Below, piece by piece: positions 16,670-24,539 of a DNA stretch of 41,339 nucleotides. This DNA comes from an uncultured Verrucomicrobiota bacterium (GTDB taxonomy: Bacteria > Verrucomicrobiota > Verrucomicrobiia > Chthoniobacterales > JACTMZ01). The notes beneath the pieces were generated by a model, which worked only from the letters and a program-made list of their open reading frames with translations, was not told the origin of the DNA and did no database searches. Position 1 is the first letter of the stretch. Each line of letters begins with the position of its first letter. Where the stretch lies: the NCBI GenBank assembly GCA_903934135.1, contig CAIZMQ010000090.1, positions 1 to 41,339 of the forward strand, read 5' to 3'. The position numbers were made by a program, and so were the translations under genes.

Positions 16670-16752
16670 CTCCCTCGCTCCCGCTCATCTCGCCTGCGGT
16701 GGCCTGTGGCCATCTGCCCCGAGCGCCCGCGCGCTCCGGTGCTCGTTATCTT
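16655..16752 (-). repeat. Dispersed intergenic repeat, module B (copy 3)
   Basis: GTTGACTCCCTCGCTCCCGC through GCGCTCCGGTGCTCGTTA matches copies 1 and 2. It begins 14 bp after the stop codon of the 16766-17752 gene on its strand. Its CCGGAGCGC / GCGCTCGGG hairpin (one mismatch) could end that transcript. Confidence 0.75.
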
Positions 16753-16765
16753 TTGTTTAAAAATT

Positions 16766-17752
16766 CTAAACCAACCCCTCGCGCTGGAACCACGCGAGGG
16801 TGCGGGCCAGGGTATCTTCCAAAGTGGCGCGGCCGCGCCAGCCGGTGGCTAGGTGGAAAGGGTCGGGGTCGATAACCCAGCGATCCGGCCAGATTTCGCG
16901 GGCGCGGTCGGCGGTGAGGGACGGGACATTTTCCCCGATCGCGGGGATGAACTTCGAGGCAAAGGCGACGGGCTTGAGGAGGAACTGCGGGACGGGCAGC
17001 AGCCTGCCTTTCTTTCCGCTCACTTTGCCGGCGGTGAGCATGAGTTCCGCGTCGGTGATCGTGCCGGGCGATGTGACGTGCGCGACATCCAATCCTCCGC
17101 CGCGCTCGAACCACGCGTCGATCGCGTCGGCCAGATCGTCGGAGGAGACCCAACTGAAATGTTTCAAGGCGCGCCCGGGCTTGGTCCAAATCTTTCCACG
17201 GACCATGCGGAAGAGCGGCAGCGTGGCCTGGTCGCCGGGACCGAGCACCATGGGGGCGCGGAGGAAGCGGACGCGTTGGTGGCCGGCCGCGCGCACGGCG
17301 CGCTCCATTTGCAGCTTGGACTCGCCATACCAGGAGATCGGACGGTCAGGGTGGTCCAACTTTTTGGCCGGGTGGCCTTCAGGAGTTGGGCCGCCGGCCG
17401 ATTGCGAGGAGAGGACAAGCACTTCGGGTGCATCCCCGAGTTGCCTGAGGAGGTCGAGGGTGCCGTCGACATTGACCCGGAAATATTCGTCGCGGGAGCG
17501 GCCGAAAAGGACGCCGGCGCAGTGGACGACGCGATCCACGGAACCGAGATCACGCAGATTCCAGGCGGGGGCGGCGGCTTTAATCATGCGCAGCTTGCGC
17601 ATGCCGGTGGCACCTTCGCGGGCGAGTTGCGCGCGGAGTTTGTCCGCCGAACGGACCGGGGCGATGATTTCATCGACGGCGTCATCGGCCAAGGCACGCA
17701 GGACAAGGGTACGGCCGATGAATCCGGTTGCGCCGGTGACGAGCAGTCGCAT
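16766..17752 (-). CDS. cerR: SDR-family ceramide reductase (CerR-like)
   Basis: The 328-residue extended short-chain dehydrogenase has the NAD(P)-binding TGATGFIG at residues 6-13, VDRVVHCAG, Ser115/116 in VLVLSSQSAGG and catalytic Tyr142 and Lys146 in WYGESKLQMER. On its own it would be annotated as an NAD-dependent epimerase/dehydratase. Its position as the last gene of an spt - GNAT - SDR operon matches the known bacterial ceramide pathway (Caulobacter CerR), in which this enzyme reduces the keto group of 3-oxo-ceramide. Its start lies 2 bp after the stop of the preceding gene. Family assignment is firm; the ceramide role is inferred from context. A UDP-sugar or sterol-type substrate is the alternative. 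Confidence 0.75.
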   Translation of the reverse strand: MRLLVTGATGFIGRTLVLRALADDAVDEIIAPVRSADKLRAQLAREGATGMRKLRMIKAAAPAWNLRDLGSVDRVVHCAGVLFGRSRDEYFRVNVDGTLDLLRQLGDAPEVLVLSSQSAGGPTPEGHPAKKLDHPDRPISWYGESKLQMERAVRAAGHQRVRFLRAPMVLGPGDQATLPLFRMVRGKIWTKPGRALKHFSWVSSDDLADAIDAWFERGGGLDVAHVTSPGTITDAELMLTAGKVSGKKGRLLPVPQFLLKPVAFASKFIPAIGENVPSLTADRAREIWPDRWVIDPDPFHLATGWRGRATLEDTLARTLAWFQREGLV

Positions 17753-17754
17753 GG

Positions 17755-18909
17755 TCAGAGTGGTTTTTCCCAGATGGTAAAGTCCTTCGACCGGCGGCCG
17801 CCGAGGATTTCGATGCTGCGGACGATCTGTTCGTTGTTCGCCTCGATCCAGGAGACCTCGGAGACCGGGTAGTCGACACCGACTTGGCGGAAAGTTTCGC
17901 GGTAGAGAAAGGGTGCGATGCCGCGGCGGCGGCGGAATTCGGGCTCGATCCCGAGGATGAGATGACGGGCGCGGCGGGGACGGCCGGTTTTGATCATCCA
18001 GAGCATGGGGAGCAGACGGAGAAAGCCGCGCGGCCAGGACAGCGAGCGGCGGAGGAACTCATTGATGTCGGGCAAAGAAATGGAATAGCCGACCTCGCGT
18101 CCTTCGTGCATGACGAAAAAGAGCATGTTTGCCGCGGCAATGGTGCGCAGGCCGGCGGCGGAATGTTCCAGTTCTTCCCAGGTGACCGGGACATAGCCCC
18201 AGTTGCGGTCGAGGGTGACATTGTAGAGACGTTGCAGAATGCGCAGTTCCCGTTCCGGCTTGCGCAGGTCGAAGGGACGGGTGTCGAGCCCGCTTTTCTC
18301 CCTCGCGTGGTCGGAAAGCCGCACCATGACCGGGCTGGCCGGCGCGGTCATGTCCATCTCGAAAGCACAAAGCCGCCGCACCTCGGACAAGCCGAGCCGT
18401 TCGTAGGTCGTGACATAGCGCGGCGGGTTCCAAGGCATGAAAACGCACGGCGGATCCTCGAACCCTTCGCTGAGCAGGCCGCAGGTGTCGTTGATGCTCG
18501 GCGAATAGGGGCCGCGCACGGAGGTAAGTCCGCGCTCCCGCAGCCAGCGGCAGGCGGCGGCGAAAAGCGCGTCGGCCACCTCGTCGTCGGCAAAGTCGAA
18601 AAAACCGAAGAATCCGGTCAGGTCGCGGTGGGTTTCGTTGTGCAGCGGATTGCGGATCGCGGCGATGCGACCGACGGGGCGGCCGTCGCGCAGGGCGAGG
18701 AACGGGGCGAGTTCGCCGCCGGTGGCCAGGAACGGCGAACGCGGTAGGAAGGTGTCGACGATGCTTCCCGGGATCGGCGGGACGAATTGCGGGAAGCTAC
18801 CTAGGACGTCCTCGGCGCAGTTCTCAAACCGCCGCAGTTCGGACCGGCTGCGGCAGGGAAGTATCGTGATGCCTTTGGGGGATTTCCCCGGCGGCTCGCT
18901 GGTAGACAT
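17755..18909 (-). CDS. bcerS: GNAT-type bacterial ceramide synthase (bCerS/YghO-like)
   Basis: The protein has 384 residues from the ATG at 18909; the track's first M at 18918 is a TTG. It resembles the YghO/BcerS-like family of GNAT-fold proteins. The family core is visible: VRGPYSPSINDTCGLLSEGF, then PCVFMPWNPPRYVTTYERLG, an internal ETRPFDLRKPERELR-type segment (DTRPFDLRKPERELRIL) and EFRRRRGIAPFLYRET near the end. In Caulobacter this family N-acylates the sphingoid intermediate made by serine palmitoyltransferase. The gene overlaps the 3' end of spt by 86 bp in another frame and is followed 2 bp later by the SDR gene, so all three form one operon. Without the context it would be called an N-acetyltransferase of unknown substrate. 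Confidence 0.78.
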   Translation of the reverse strand: MSTSEPPGKSPKGITILPCRSRSELRRFENCAEDVLGSFPQFVPPIPGSIVDTFLPRSPFLATGGELAPFLALRDGRPVGRIAAIRNPLHNETHRDLTGFFGFFDFADDEVADALFAAACRWLRERGLTSVRGPYSPSINDTCGLLSEGFEDPPCVFMPWNPPRYVTTYERLGLSEVRRLCAFEMDMTAPASPVMVRLSDHAREKSGLDTRPFDLRKPERELRILQRLYNVTLDRNWGYVPVTWEELEHSAAGLRTIAAANMLFFVMHEGREVGYSISLPDINEFLRRSLSWPRGFLRLLPMLWMIKTGRPRRARHLILGIEPEFRRRRGIAPFLYRETFRQVGVDYPVSEVSWIEANNEQIVRSIEILGGRRSKDFTIWEKPL

Positions 18910-20164
18910 CGTCTTCAAAGATATGGAGTTCCCGCGCGATGCGCTCGAAAGTCTCGAGCACGTATTCGAGTTGCTGCGGGGTGTGGGTGGCCATGTAGCT
19001 GGTGCGAATGATGGCCTGGCCGCGGCGCACCGCAGGATAAATAGCCGGCGTGGCGAAGACGCCGTTGTCGAAAAGGCGCTGGGCGAAGAAGAAGGCTTTT
19101 TGCTCGTCTCCGATCAGGATGGGGACGATCGGCGTCTCGGTCGTCCCGATGTGGAAACCGAGTTCGCGGAAGCCGCGGTGCATGCGGCGGGTGTTCTCCC
19201 AGAGTTTCACCATGCGCCACTGCTCTTCCTGCATGACCTCGAGCGCTTTGAGCACGCCGCCGGCCACGGCGGGGGTCGGCGAGGCGGTGAAAATGAAGCA
19301 ACGGGCCTTGTGGCGGACGAATTTGATCACGTCCTTGTCGCCGGCCAGGAACCCGCCCATGCAACCGAGCGATTTGGAAAACGTGCCCATCATGAGGTCG
19401 GCCCGGTCGGCTGTTCCCGTATGGTGGGCGCTGCCCTTGCCGCCTTCGCCCATCACCCCGAGGGCGTGGGCTTCGTCGACGTAGAATTTGGCTCCGAATT
19501 CGCCGGCCACGTCCATCAACTCGGCGAGACGTGCGATATCGCCCGACATGCTAAAAACGCCGTCGATGACCACCATCTTGCCGGCTTCGGCCGGCAGGCG
19601 GGAAAGACGCCGGCGCAGGGATTCGGGAGAATTGTGGGAAAAAGGGATGATTTTGGCCGGCGACATGCGGCAGCCGTCGATGATGCTGGCGTGGTTTTCC
19701 TTGTCGCAGAGGATGAAATCACCCTCCTCGAAAAGGCAGGTCAGCGCACCCTGATTGGCGAAGTAGCCGGTGGAAAAAAGCAGGGCGGAGTCCTTGCCAA
19801 TGTAGTCGGCCAGGCGCTCTTCGAGCTCTTCGTGGATGACGAGGTTGCCGCTGAGGAAGCGCGAACCCGTGCAACCCAGACCATATTTGCGGGTGGCTTC
19901 GACCGCAGCCTCGACCACGCGGGAATCGTTGGCCAGGCCGAGATAGTTGTTCGACCCGACCATGAGGACGCGCTTGCCCTCGCAAATGACTTCGGCGCCG
20001 TCCATTTCCTCGATGGGGCGGAAAAAAGGGTAGATGCCCAGCGCTTGGGCCCTTTCGGGCTCGTCGTAAGCCACGCACTTGGCAAAGAGATCATTGTCTC
20101 CATCCCAGGGATGGCCGTTGAGGGAAGGTGTCACTTCCTCCCCGTTGATGCTGATGATTTTCAT
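18824..20164 (-). CDS. spt: Serine palmitoyltransferase (sphingolipid pathway)
   Basis: The protein has 446 residues from the ATG at 20164; the track's start at 20167 is a TTG. It is an alpha-oxoamine synthase, a PLP enzyme of the KBL/BioF/SPT group. SNNYLGL, TGSRFLSG, His158 (ENHAS), Asp230 and His233 (VDEAHALGVMG) and Schiff-base Lys264 (GTFSKSLGCMGGF) are present. These lie one position from the corresponding residues known in Sphingomonas SPT (H159, D231, H234, K265). IIRTSYMATHT near the C-terminus also fits SPT-type enzymes. It condenses serine with an acyl thioester to 3-keto-sphinganine. No biotin or threonine-catabolism genes are nearby, while a GNAT and an SDR gene follow directly, which favours SPT over BioF or KBL. 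No dedicated acyl-carrier protein gene is in the window. Confidence 0.85.
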   Translation of the reverse strand: MKIISINGEEVTPSLNGHPWDGDNDLFAKCVAYDEPERAQALGIYPFFRPIEEMDGAEVICEGKRVLMVGSNNYLGLANDSRVVEAAVEATRKYGLGCTGSRFLSGNLVIHEELEERLADYIGKDSALLFSTGYFANQGALTCLFEEGDFILCDKENHASIIDGCRMSPAKIIPFSHNSPESLRRRLSRLPAEAGKMVVIDGVFSMSGDIARLAELMDVAGEFGAKFYVDEAHALGVMGEGGKGSAHHTGTADRADLMMGTFSKSLGCMGGFLAGDKDVIKFVRHKARCFIFTASPTPAVAGGVLKALEVMQEEQWRMVKLWENTRRMHRGFRELGFHIGTTETPIVPILIGDEQKAFFFAQRLFDNGVFATPAIYPAVRRGQAIIRTSYMATHTPQQLEYVLETFERIARELHIFEDDVYQRAAGEIPQRHHDTSLPQPVRTAAV

Positions 20165-20270
20165 CAAGGTTGCGCCGAAACGAGAAAACTAATGGCCCGG
20201 TCCCGCCTTGGCAATCATGCATTTGAGGCTGTTCCGGGCCTCCAGCCCGAAGGCCGAAAGGGCGGAAAGA

Positions 20271-21122
20271 TCAATTCCGGCTGGTGGCCGGGGTGGCCGA
20301 GCGACCGGTCTCGGCGAAACGCACATCGCCCCGCCTTCTCTGCTGCACAAACGTGTTATTGTCGCCGTATTTTGCCCACGGCCCGCGCGGCACCTCGCGG
20401 AACTCGACAAAACGCCAGCTGGCCACATCTTTTCCTCCCCGCATCCCGATGTAGTCCCGCACGGCGGGTGAAACGTCGAGGCCGGCCGCTTGGTTGAGGT
20501 TGGGGAGCGGACGCTGGTTCCCGAACACATATTGCCAGTGGTCGGTCCGGAACGGCCCGCAATCTTCCCACTGGGCGTAAGCCTCGCGGGTGCGGCCGCG
20601 CACCACAACCCAGCGGCCTTTGCAGACCGATTGGCCCGCTTTGACAAAGGCCTCACGGAACCAGGGAATGACCCGCGGGGCTTCGGGCTTGGTCCGTCCC
20701 TTGGTCACGTCATTGTAGGGAAGGGCAACATAGAAAGGGTTCTGCCTCGGGATGAAGGCGGCCGGCAAATAACCGCGGCGGGTGCGCGGTTCGGGATTGT
20801 CGTAGCCGCCGAAGTTGCGCGCCCACTCGACATCCCAAGAGCTTTTGCAATTCGGAACCGGATTGTTCTGCGTCGGTTGCTCGCCGACCCAGAAGACGGT
20901 GGTGACAATATTGTTTTTCCACGAATGGGAGCGCGAATTGCCCGCCCGCGGCGACGTCTTGACCGAAGGTCGCGAGATACGGGGTTCGACCCGCAGAAGC
21001 ACGCTCTCCCGCAAACGCAGGGCTTGATCCTCGAACGAAGTCGAAGCCTCGGCGCCGGCGGCCAGGGCGGCCAGAAAAAGTCCGGTCAGCGCTGCCCTCA
21101 AGAAGAAATCGGAATTCCGCAT
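20271..21122 (-). CDS. Secreted protein with double-psi beta-barrel-like domain
   Basis: The protein has 283 residues from the ATG at 21122, which places MRNSDFFLRAALTGLFLAAL at the N-terminus as a signal peptide ending at AEAS. The track's longer start is not needed. The C-terminal half has CKGRWVVVRGRTREAYAQWE, DCGPFRTDHWQYVFG, AGLDVSPAVRDYIGM and SWRFVEFREVPRGPW. The 'D-x-GPF ... LDVSPAVRDYLG' order is that of RlpA-like double-psi beta-barrels. The N-terminal part has NNIVTTVFWVGEQPTQNNP and CKSSWDVEWARNFGGYDNP. It may act on or bind the cell wall, consistent with rodA next to it (116 bp upstream), but no activity is assigned. Confidence 0.7.
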   Translation of the reverse strand: MRNSDFFLRAALTGLFLAALAAGAEASTSFEDQALRLRESVLLRVEPRISRPSVKTSPRAGNSRSHSWKNNIVTTVFWVGEQPTQNNPVPNCKSSWDVEWARNFGGYDNPEPRTRRGYLPAAFIPRQNPFYVALPYNDVTKGRTKPEAPRVIPWFREAFVKAGQSVCKGRWVVVRGRTREAYAQWEDCGPFRTDHWQYVFGNQRPLPNLNQAAGLDVSPAVRDYIGMRGGKDVASWRFVEFREVPRGPWAKYGDNNTFVQQRRRGDVRFAETGRSATPATSRN

Positions 21123-21238
21123 GGGTGGAATTGGTAAATATCCGGCCGATCGTCGGACCGCGCAAGCAAAAGACCCCTCCCCCGTTTCAAGGATCCGGCC
21201 CAAAGAGCGGGTCCTCAACGGTTTGGCGGGCGCGCAAT

Positions 21239-22375
21239 TCAGCTCCGCCAACCGGCCGCCGGCCCACGATCACCGTTGCCACGGTGCACCCAGATACTTT
21301 GGAGCAGACCGACACTGAAGAGCACAGCGAGAACAAACGATCCGCCGTAGCTGACCAAAGGCAGGGGCAGACCGGTGATCGGGGTGACCCCGATGGTCAT
21401 GCCGATATTCATGAAGGTGTGGGTGAAAATGAGCGTGGTCAGCCCCACCCCGAGCAAACGGCCGAGGTCATCCCTGGCCTTGAGCGACACGTAGAGGCCC
21501 AGGCCGACAAAGGCGAGGAAGGCAAGGAGCAGAAGTAACCCGCCGATGAAGCCATGTTGCTCGCCGATGACCGAAAAAATGAAATCGTTGTGCACGATCG
21601 TGCTCGGCAGAAAACCCAACTCATTGAGCGTATTCTCCGCCTTGAAACCCTTGCCGTCCCAACCACCGGAGCCGATGGCCGTGAGCGACTGGTTGATCGT
21701 CCAGCCCGCACCCTGAGGATCGAGTTCCGGATCGAGGAAGGTGAGGATGCGCTGCCGCTGGTAGGGTCGCAGACCGAAGTTGACCACCAGCGGGATGACC
21801 GCGACGACGACAAGGATCAGCGTGAGGAGGTAGCGCGCCGGGATACGCGCCGCATAAAGCATGGCCATCATGACCGGCAGCCAGACAATGGACGACCCGA
21901 GATCCGGTTCCGCGAGGATCATCAGGCAGGGCAAGCCGGTGATGGCGCCGCAAAGGGCGATGCGGAGAGGCGAAGGCATGTCCTCGTGGCCGGAAAGGAA
22001 GAGGGCCATGAGCATGATGCCCGCCAGGATGGCCAGCTGCGAGGGTTGGAAGCTCATGAAACCGAGGTCGAGCCAGCTGCCGCTCCCGTAGACCGTTTTG
22101 CCGAAAAGGTGGACGGCAACCAACCCGGCCAAGCCGGCCAGATAAACCGGCAGGGCGCCACGCCGGATCCACCGGTAGTCAAAAAGCGACACCCCGAGGC
22201 AGACCACCAAACCGAGGGCCAGCCAGACGAGTTGGCGGCTCCAGAAGTCCTGGTCTCGGACCCAAGTCGCGCTGTAAATGGCATAGACGCCGAACAGCCC
22301 GAGCAGGATGACAAGGACAAGCAGCGGCCATTGCAGGCCGGTCATTTTGCGGAAAAGATGGGTGATCGTTTTCAT
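21239..22375 (-). CDS. rodA: Rod-shape-determining peptidoglycan polymerase RodA
   Basis: The 378-residue polytopic protein of the SEDS (RodA/FtsW/SpoVE) family polymerises lipid II glycan strands in the elongasome. About ten hydrophobic segments are visible. Diagnostic RodA stretches are AIGSGGWDGKG, LGFLPSTIVHNDFIFSVIGE with EQHGFIGG, and the C-terminal FMNIGMTIGVTPITGLPLP with PLVSYGGSF. The ORF track's N-terminal extension is not SEDS-like. The ATG at 22375 (MKTITHLFRKM) lies 1 bp after the stop of the upstream ABC ATPase and is preferred. No mreB or pbp2 gene is in the window, so the gene is detached from the usual mre cluster. RodA rather than FtsW is favoured by the NDFIF motif and length. 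Confidence 0.92.
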   Translation of the reverse strand: MKTITHLFRKMTGLQWPLLVLVILLGLFGVYAIYSATWVRDQDFWSRQLVWLALGLVVCLGVSLFDYRWIRRGALPVYLAGLAGLVAVHLFGKTVYGSGSWLDLGFMSFQPSQLAILAGIMLMALFLSGHEDMPSPLRIALCGAITGLPCLMILAEPDLGSSIVWLPVMMAMLYAARIPARYLLTLILVVVAVIPLVVNFGLRPYQRQRILTFLDPELDPQGAGWTINQSLTAIGSGGWDGKGFKAENTLNELGFLPSTIVHNDFIFSVIGEQHGFIGGLLLLLAFLAFVGLGLYVSLKARDDLGRLLGVGLTTLIFTHTFMNIGMTIGVTPITGLPLPLVSYGGSFVLAVLFSVGLLQSIWVHRGNGDRGPAAGWRS

Positions 22376-22376
22376 C

Positions 22377-23168
22377 TCAGGCCACCAACTTGGGCACGGC
22401 AGACAACAGTTTCCTCGTGTACTCGTGCTGCGGGTTTTCGTAAATCTCCCCGGCGGGCGCGGACTCCACAATTTTCCCGCGGTGCATCACGATGACATGG
22501 TCACTCACGTGCTCGACCACGGCAAGATCGTGCGCGATGAAGAGGTAGGCGACACCGAGCTGCTCCTGCAAGTCCTGGAGAAGATTGACGATCTGCGCCT
22601 GCACGCTGACGTCGAGCGCGCTGACCGGCTCGTCGCAGACGATGAATTTCGGTTTGACCGCGAGGGCCCGGGCAATGCCGATGCGCTGGCGTTGGCCGCC
22701 ACTGAACTCGTGCGGGTAGCGACCCATGGCATCGGCGGGCAAGCCGACCAACCCGAGCAATTCCGCCACCCTCTCACGCCGCTCCTCTTTGCTCATGGCG
22801 GGAAAGTGAATCTCCAGCGGCTCGGCCAGGATCGCACCGACCGTCATCCGCGGGTTGAGCGATCCGAAAGGGTCCTGAAAAATCATCTGCAGATCTTTGC
22901 GCATCGGACGGAACTCCGCTTCGCCCAACGGCAGGATGTCGCGCCCTTCGTAGAGCGCCTGGCCCGACGTGGCCGGAATCAGCTTGAGCAAGGTCCGCCC
23001 CACCGTCGTCTTGCCGCTGCCGCTCTCGCCGACCAGACCGACGGTCTTGCCCGGCTCGATGTCGAAGCTCACGCCGTCCACCGCCTTGATTTCACCGGTC
23101 TGACGGCGCAGGACGCCGCCATAGACCGGAAACCACGTGCGCAGGTTGCGGACGGAGAGCAGAGGCAT
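22377..23168 (-). CDS. Oligopeptide-type ABC transporter ATPase (OppF/DppF-like)
   Basis: The 263-residue nucleotide-binding subunit has Walker [10 protein letters not shown] (about 47-55), Q-loop [13 protein letters not shown], signature [15 protein letters not shown], Walker [13 protein letters not shown] and the switch His in [10 protein letters not shown]. The [14 protein letters not shown] stretch and the [12 protein letters not shown] end are typical of the OppF/DppF group. It stops where most family members continue into a C-terminal peptide-transporter extension, so it is short. No permease, binding protein or OppD is in the window; it may serve a transporter encoded elsewhere. It is followed 1 bp later by rodA. 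Confidence 0.88.
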   Translation of the reverse strand: MPLLSVRNLRTWFPVYGGVLRRQTGEIKAVDGVSFDIEPGKTVGLVGESGSGKTTVGRTLLKLIPATSGQALYEGRDILPLGEAEFRPMRKDLQMIFQDPFGSLNPRMTVGAILAEPLEIHFPAMSKEERRERVAELLGLVGLPADAMGRYPHEFSGGQRQRIGIARALAVKPKFIVCDEPVSALDVSVQAQIVNLLQDLQEQLGVAYLFIAHDLAVVEHVSDHVIVMHRGKIVESAPAGEIYENPQHEYTRKLLSAVPKLVA

Positions 23169-23253
23169 CCGCGCAATGTGCCCTCACGGGCGTTCCGCCG
23201 CAAGAACGACGGTGACGGCGGGGCAGCCGGCAAGTTTGGCCGCCACCACGACG

Positions 23254-23685
23254 CTACCCGAGCCAGGCGTCGAGCAGCCCGGCGAATTCCGCGGGCGTGG
23301 CAGCGGCAAGCAGGGCGTCCGTTTTTTCCGGTTCGCGACAAATCCGGGCCAGGGCCCCGACATTGCGCAAATATTCCTCCGACATCGTGGCGGGGATGGC
23401 GAAAACGAAAACCAGACGCGGCCCGGCCGGCGCGGCCCACCGGGCCGCGGCCAAGGCAACTTCCCGCACGGCTTGACCGCGGCCGTGGGCAAGAATGACG
23501 CTGCCGGCGGCATCGGCTAATTCCACCACTTGGCGGCTCCCGATGGACAACCAGAATTCCTCCCAATTCCCGACACGCGGATCGGCGGACAGCAATTCGG
23601 CGGTGCGGCGCAAGGCGGTCTCGCGGTCCGGCGCTTCCAGATCGAGTCGCGCCAAGGACGGGCCAATAATCGAAGAGCCGTCCAT
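23254..23685 (-). CDS. PTS EIIA-type domain protein (PtsN-like)
   Basis: The protein has 143 residues from the ATG at 23685, whose A is the last base of the nadK stop (TGATG); the track's start at 23706 would overlap nadK by 22 bp. Its fold pattern matches PTS EIIA of the fructose/nitrogen type: TALRRTAELL, then AHGRGQAVREVALAAARW with a His in the place of the phosphorylatable His of the usual 'LPHGR' motif, LVFVFAIPATMSEEYLRNVG and TDALLAAATPAEFAGLL. It may be a regulatory phosphoacceptor rather than a sugar transporter part, as no EIIB or EIIC is near. The 'PH' of the motif is 'AH' here. Family call moderately sure. Confidence 0.7.
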   Translation of the reverse strand: MDGSSIIGPSLARLDLEAPDRETALRRTAELLSADPRVGNWEEFWLSIGSRQVVELADAAGSVILAHGRGQAVREVALAAARWAAPAGPRLVFVFAIPATMSEEYLRNVGALARICREPEKTDALLAAATPAEFAGLLDAWLG

Positions 23686-24539
23686 CACACGTTGCTTCCA
23701 CTCCATTTCAACTTGTCCCGCAGCACGCCGCTGAAAGTGCGGCCCGGCAGGGTGGCCAGACGCAGTTTTTCCGCGGCGCGCGAAATGCGCAGCACGTCAC
23801 CCGGACCGAAGTCGCGGATCTCCTGTCCGTCCACATTGACCGTGACCCCGGGGCCGCCCCCGACCAAACGCAATTCGAGCCGTGCGTGGTCGGAGACCAC
23901 GGTGGAACGGTTGGTCAGCACGTGCGGGCAGATCGGGGTGATGACAAAGCATGCGCTGTCGGGCAGGAGCAGTGGACCACCGGCCGACATGGAGTAAGCG
24001 GTCGATCCGGTCGGGGTGGCCACGATGAGGCCGTCGGCATGATAGACGGAAAGTTCCTCGTCATCGATGTGCACCGCCACCTTGATCAGTTGCGAATGCT
24101 GGCCTCGGCTAACCACGGCATCGTTCAGGCCGGTCAATGCCTCCACCGTTGCGCCCCCGCGCACCAGTTCAACCCGTAGCATGGTGCGCGCGCTAAGGCG
24201 GAAGTCGCCGGCCGCGATACTTTCCACCGCCTTGGGCCATTCTTCGCCGTGCACGCCGGTGAGAAAACCAAGCGAGCCGACGTTGATGCCGAAAATGGGA
24301 GGCACCTCGCCGCGCACGCGGTGCAAGGCTCGCAGGATCGTGCCGTCGCCGCCGAGCACAATGAGCAGGTCACACGCCGCACCAAGTTGCTGCTCGTCCA
24401 CCCCGCGGGCCCCGACCGCTTCGGCCGTGCGCGCCTCAAGCAGCACTTCGACACCGCGCGTGCCGAGAGCCTCCATGAGGGAGCGGGTCAGAGCGGCTGC
24501 TTCCGGCTTGTCGGCCCTTGCTACGATGCCGGCTTTCAT
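23685..24539 (-). CDS. nadK: NAD kinase
   Basis: The protein has 284 residues from the ATG at 24539 (MKAGIVARADKPEAAAL). It phosphorylates NAD+ to NADP+ in the cytoplasm. LIVLGGDGTILRALH carries the GGDG motif with catalytic Asp65. GINVGSLGFLTG, LNDAVVSRG and VATPTGSTAYSMSAGGPLL are the other family landmarks, and VNVDGQEI follows. Length is normal. The start overlaps the tlyA stop (ATGA) and the stop overlaps the EIIA start (TGATG), so the three genes are translationally coupled. The tlyA - nadK order is widespread in bacteria. The longer ORF-track start lies inside tlyA and is rejected. Confidence 0.95.
   Translation of the reverse strand: MKAGIVARADKPEAAALTRSLMEALGTRGVEVLLEARTAEAVGARGVDEQQLGAACDLLIVLGGDGTILRALHRVRGEVPPIFGINVGSLGFLTGVHGEEWPKAVESIAAGDFRLSARTMLRVELVRGGATVEALTGLNDAVVSRGQHSQLIKVAVHIDDEELSVYHADGLIVATPTGSTAYSMSAGGPLLLPDSACFVITPICPHVLTNRSTVVSDHARLELRLVGGGPGVTVNVDGQEIRDFGPGDVLRISRAAEKLRLATLPGRTFSGVLRDKLKWSGSNV

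Noticed and set aside
18638-20497. 619-residue plus-strand ORF opposite spt
   Set aside because: It is antisense to a PLP enzyme with all catalytic residues; no motif is visible in the ORF itself.
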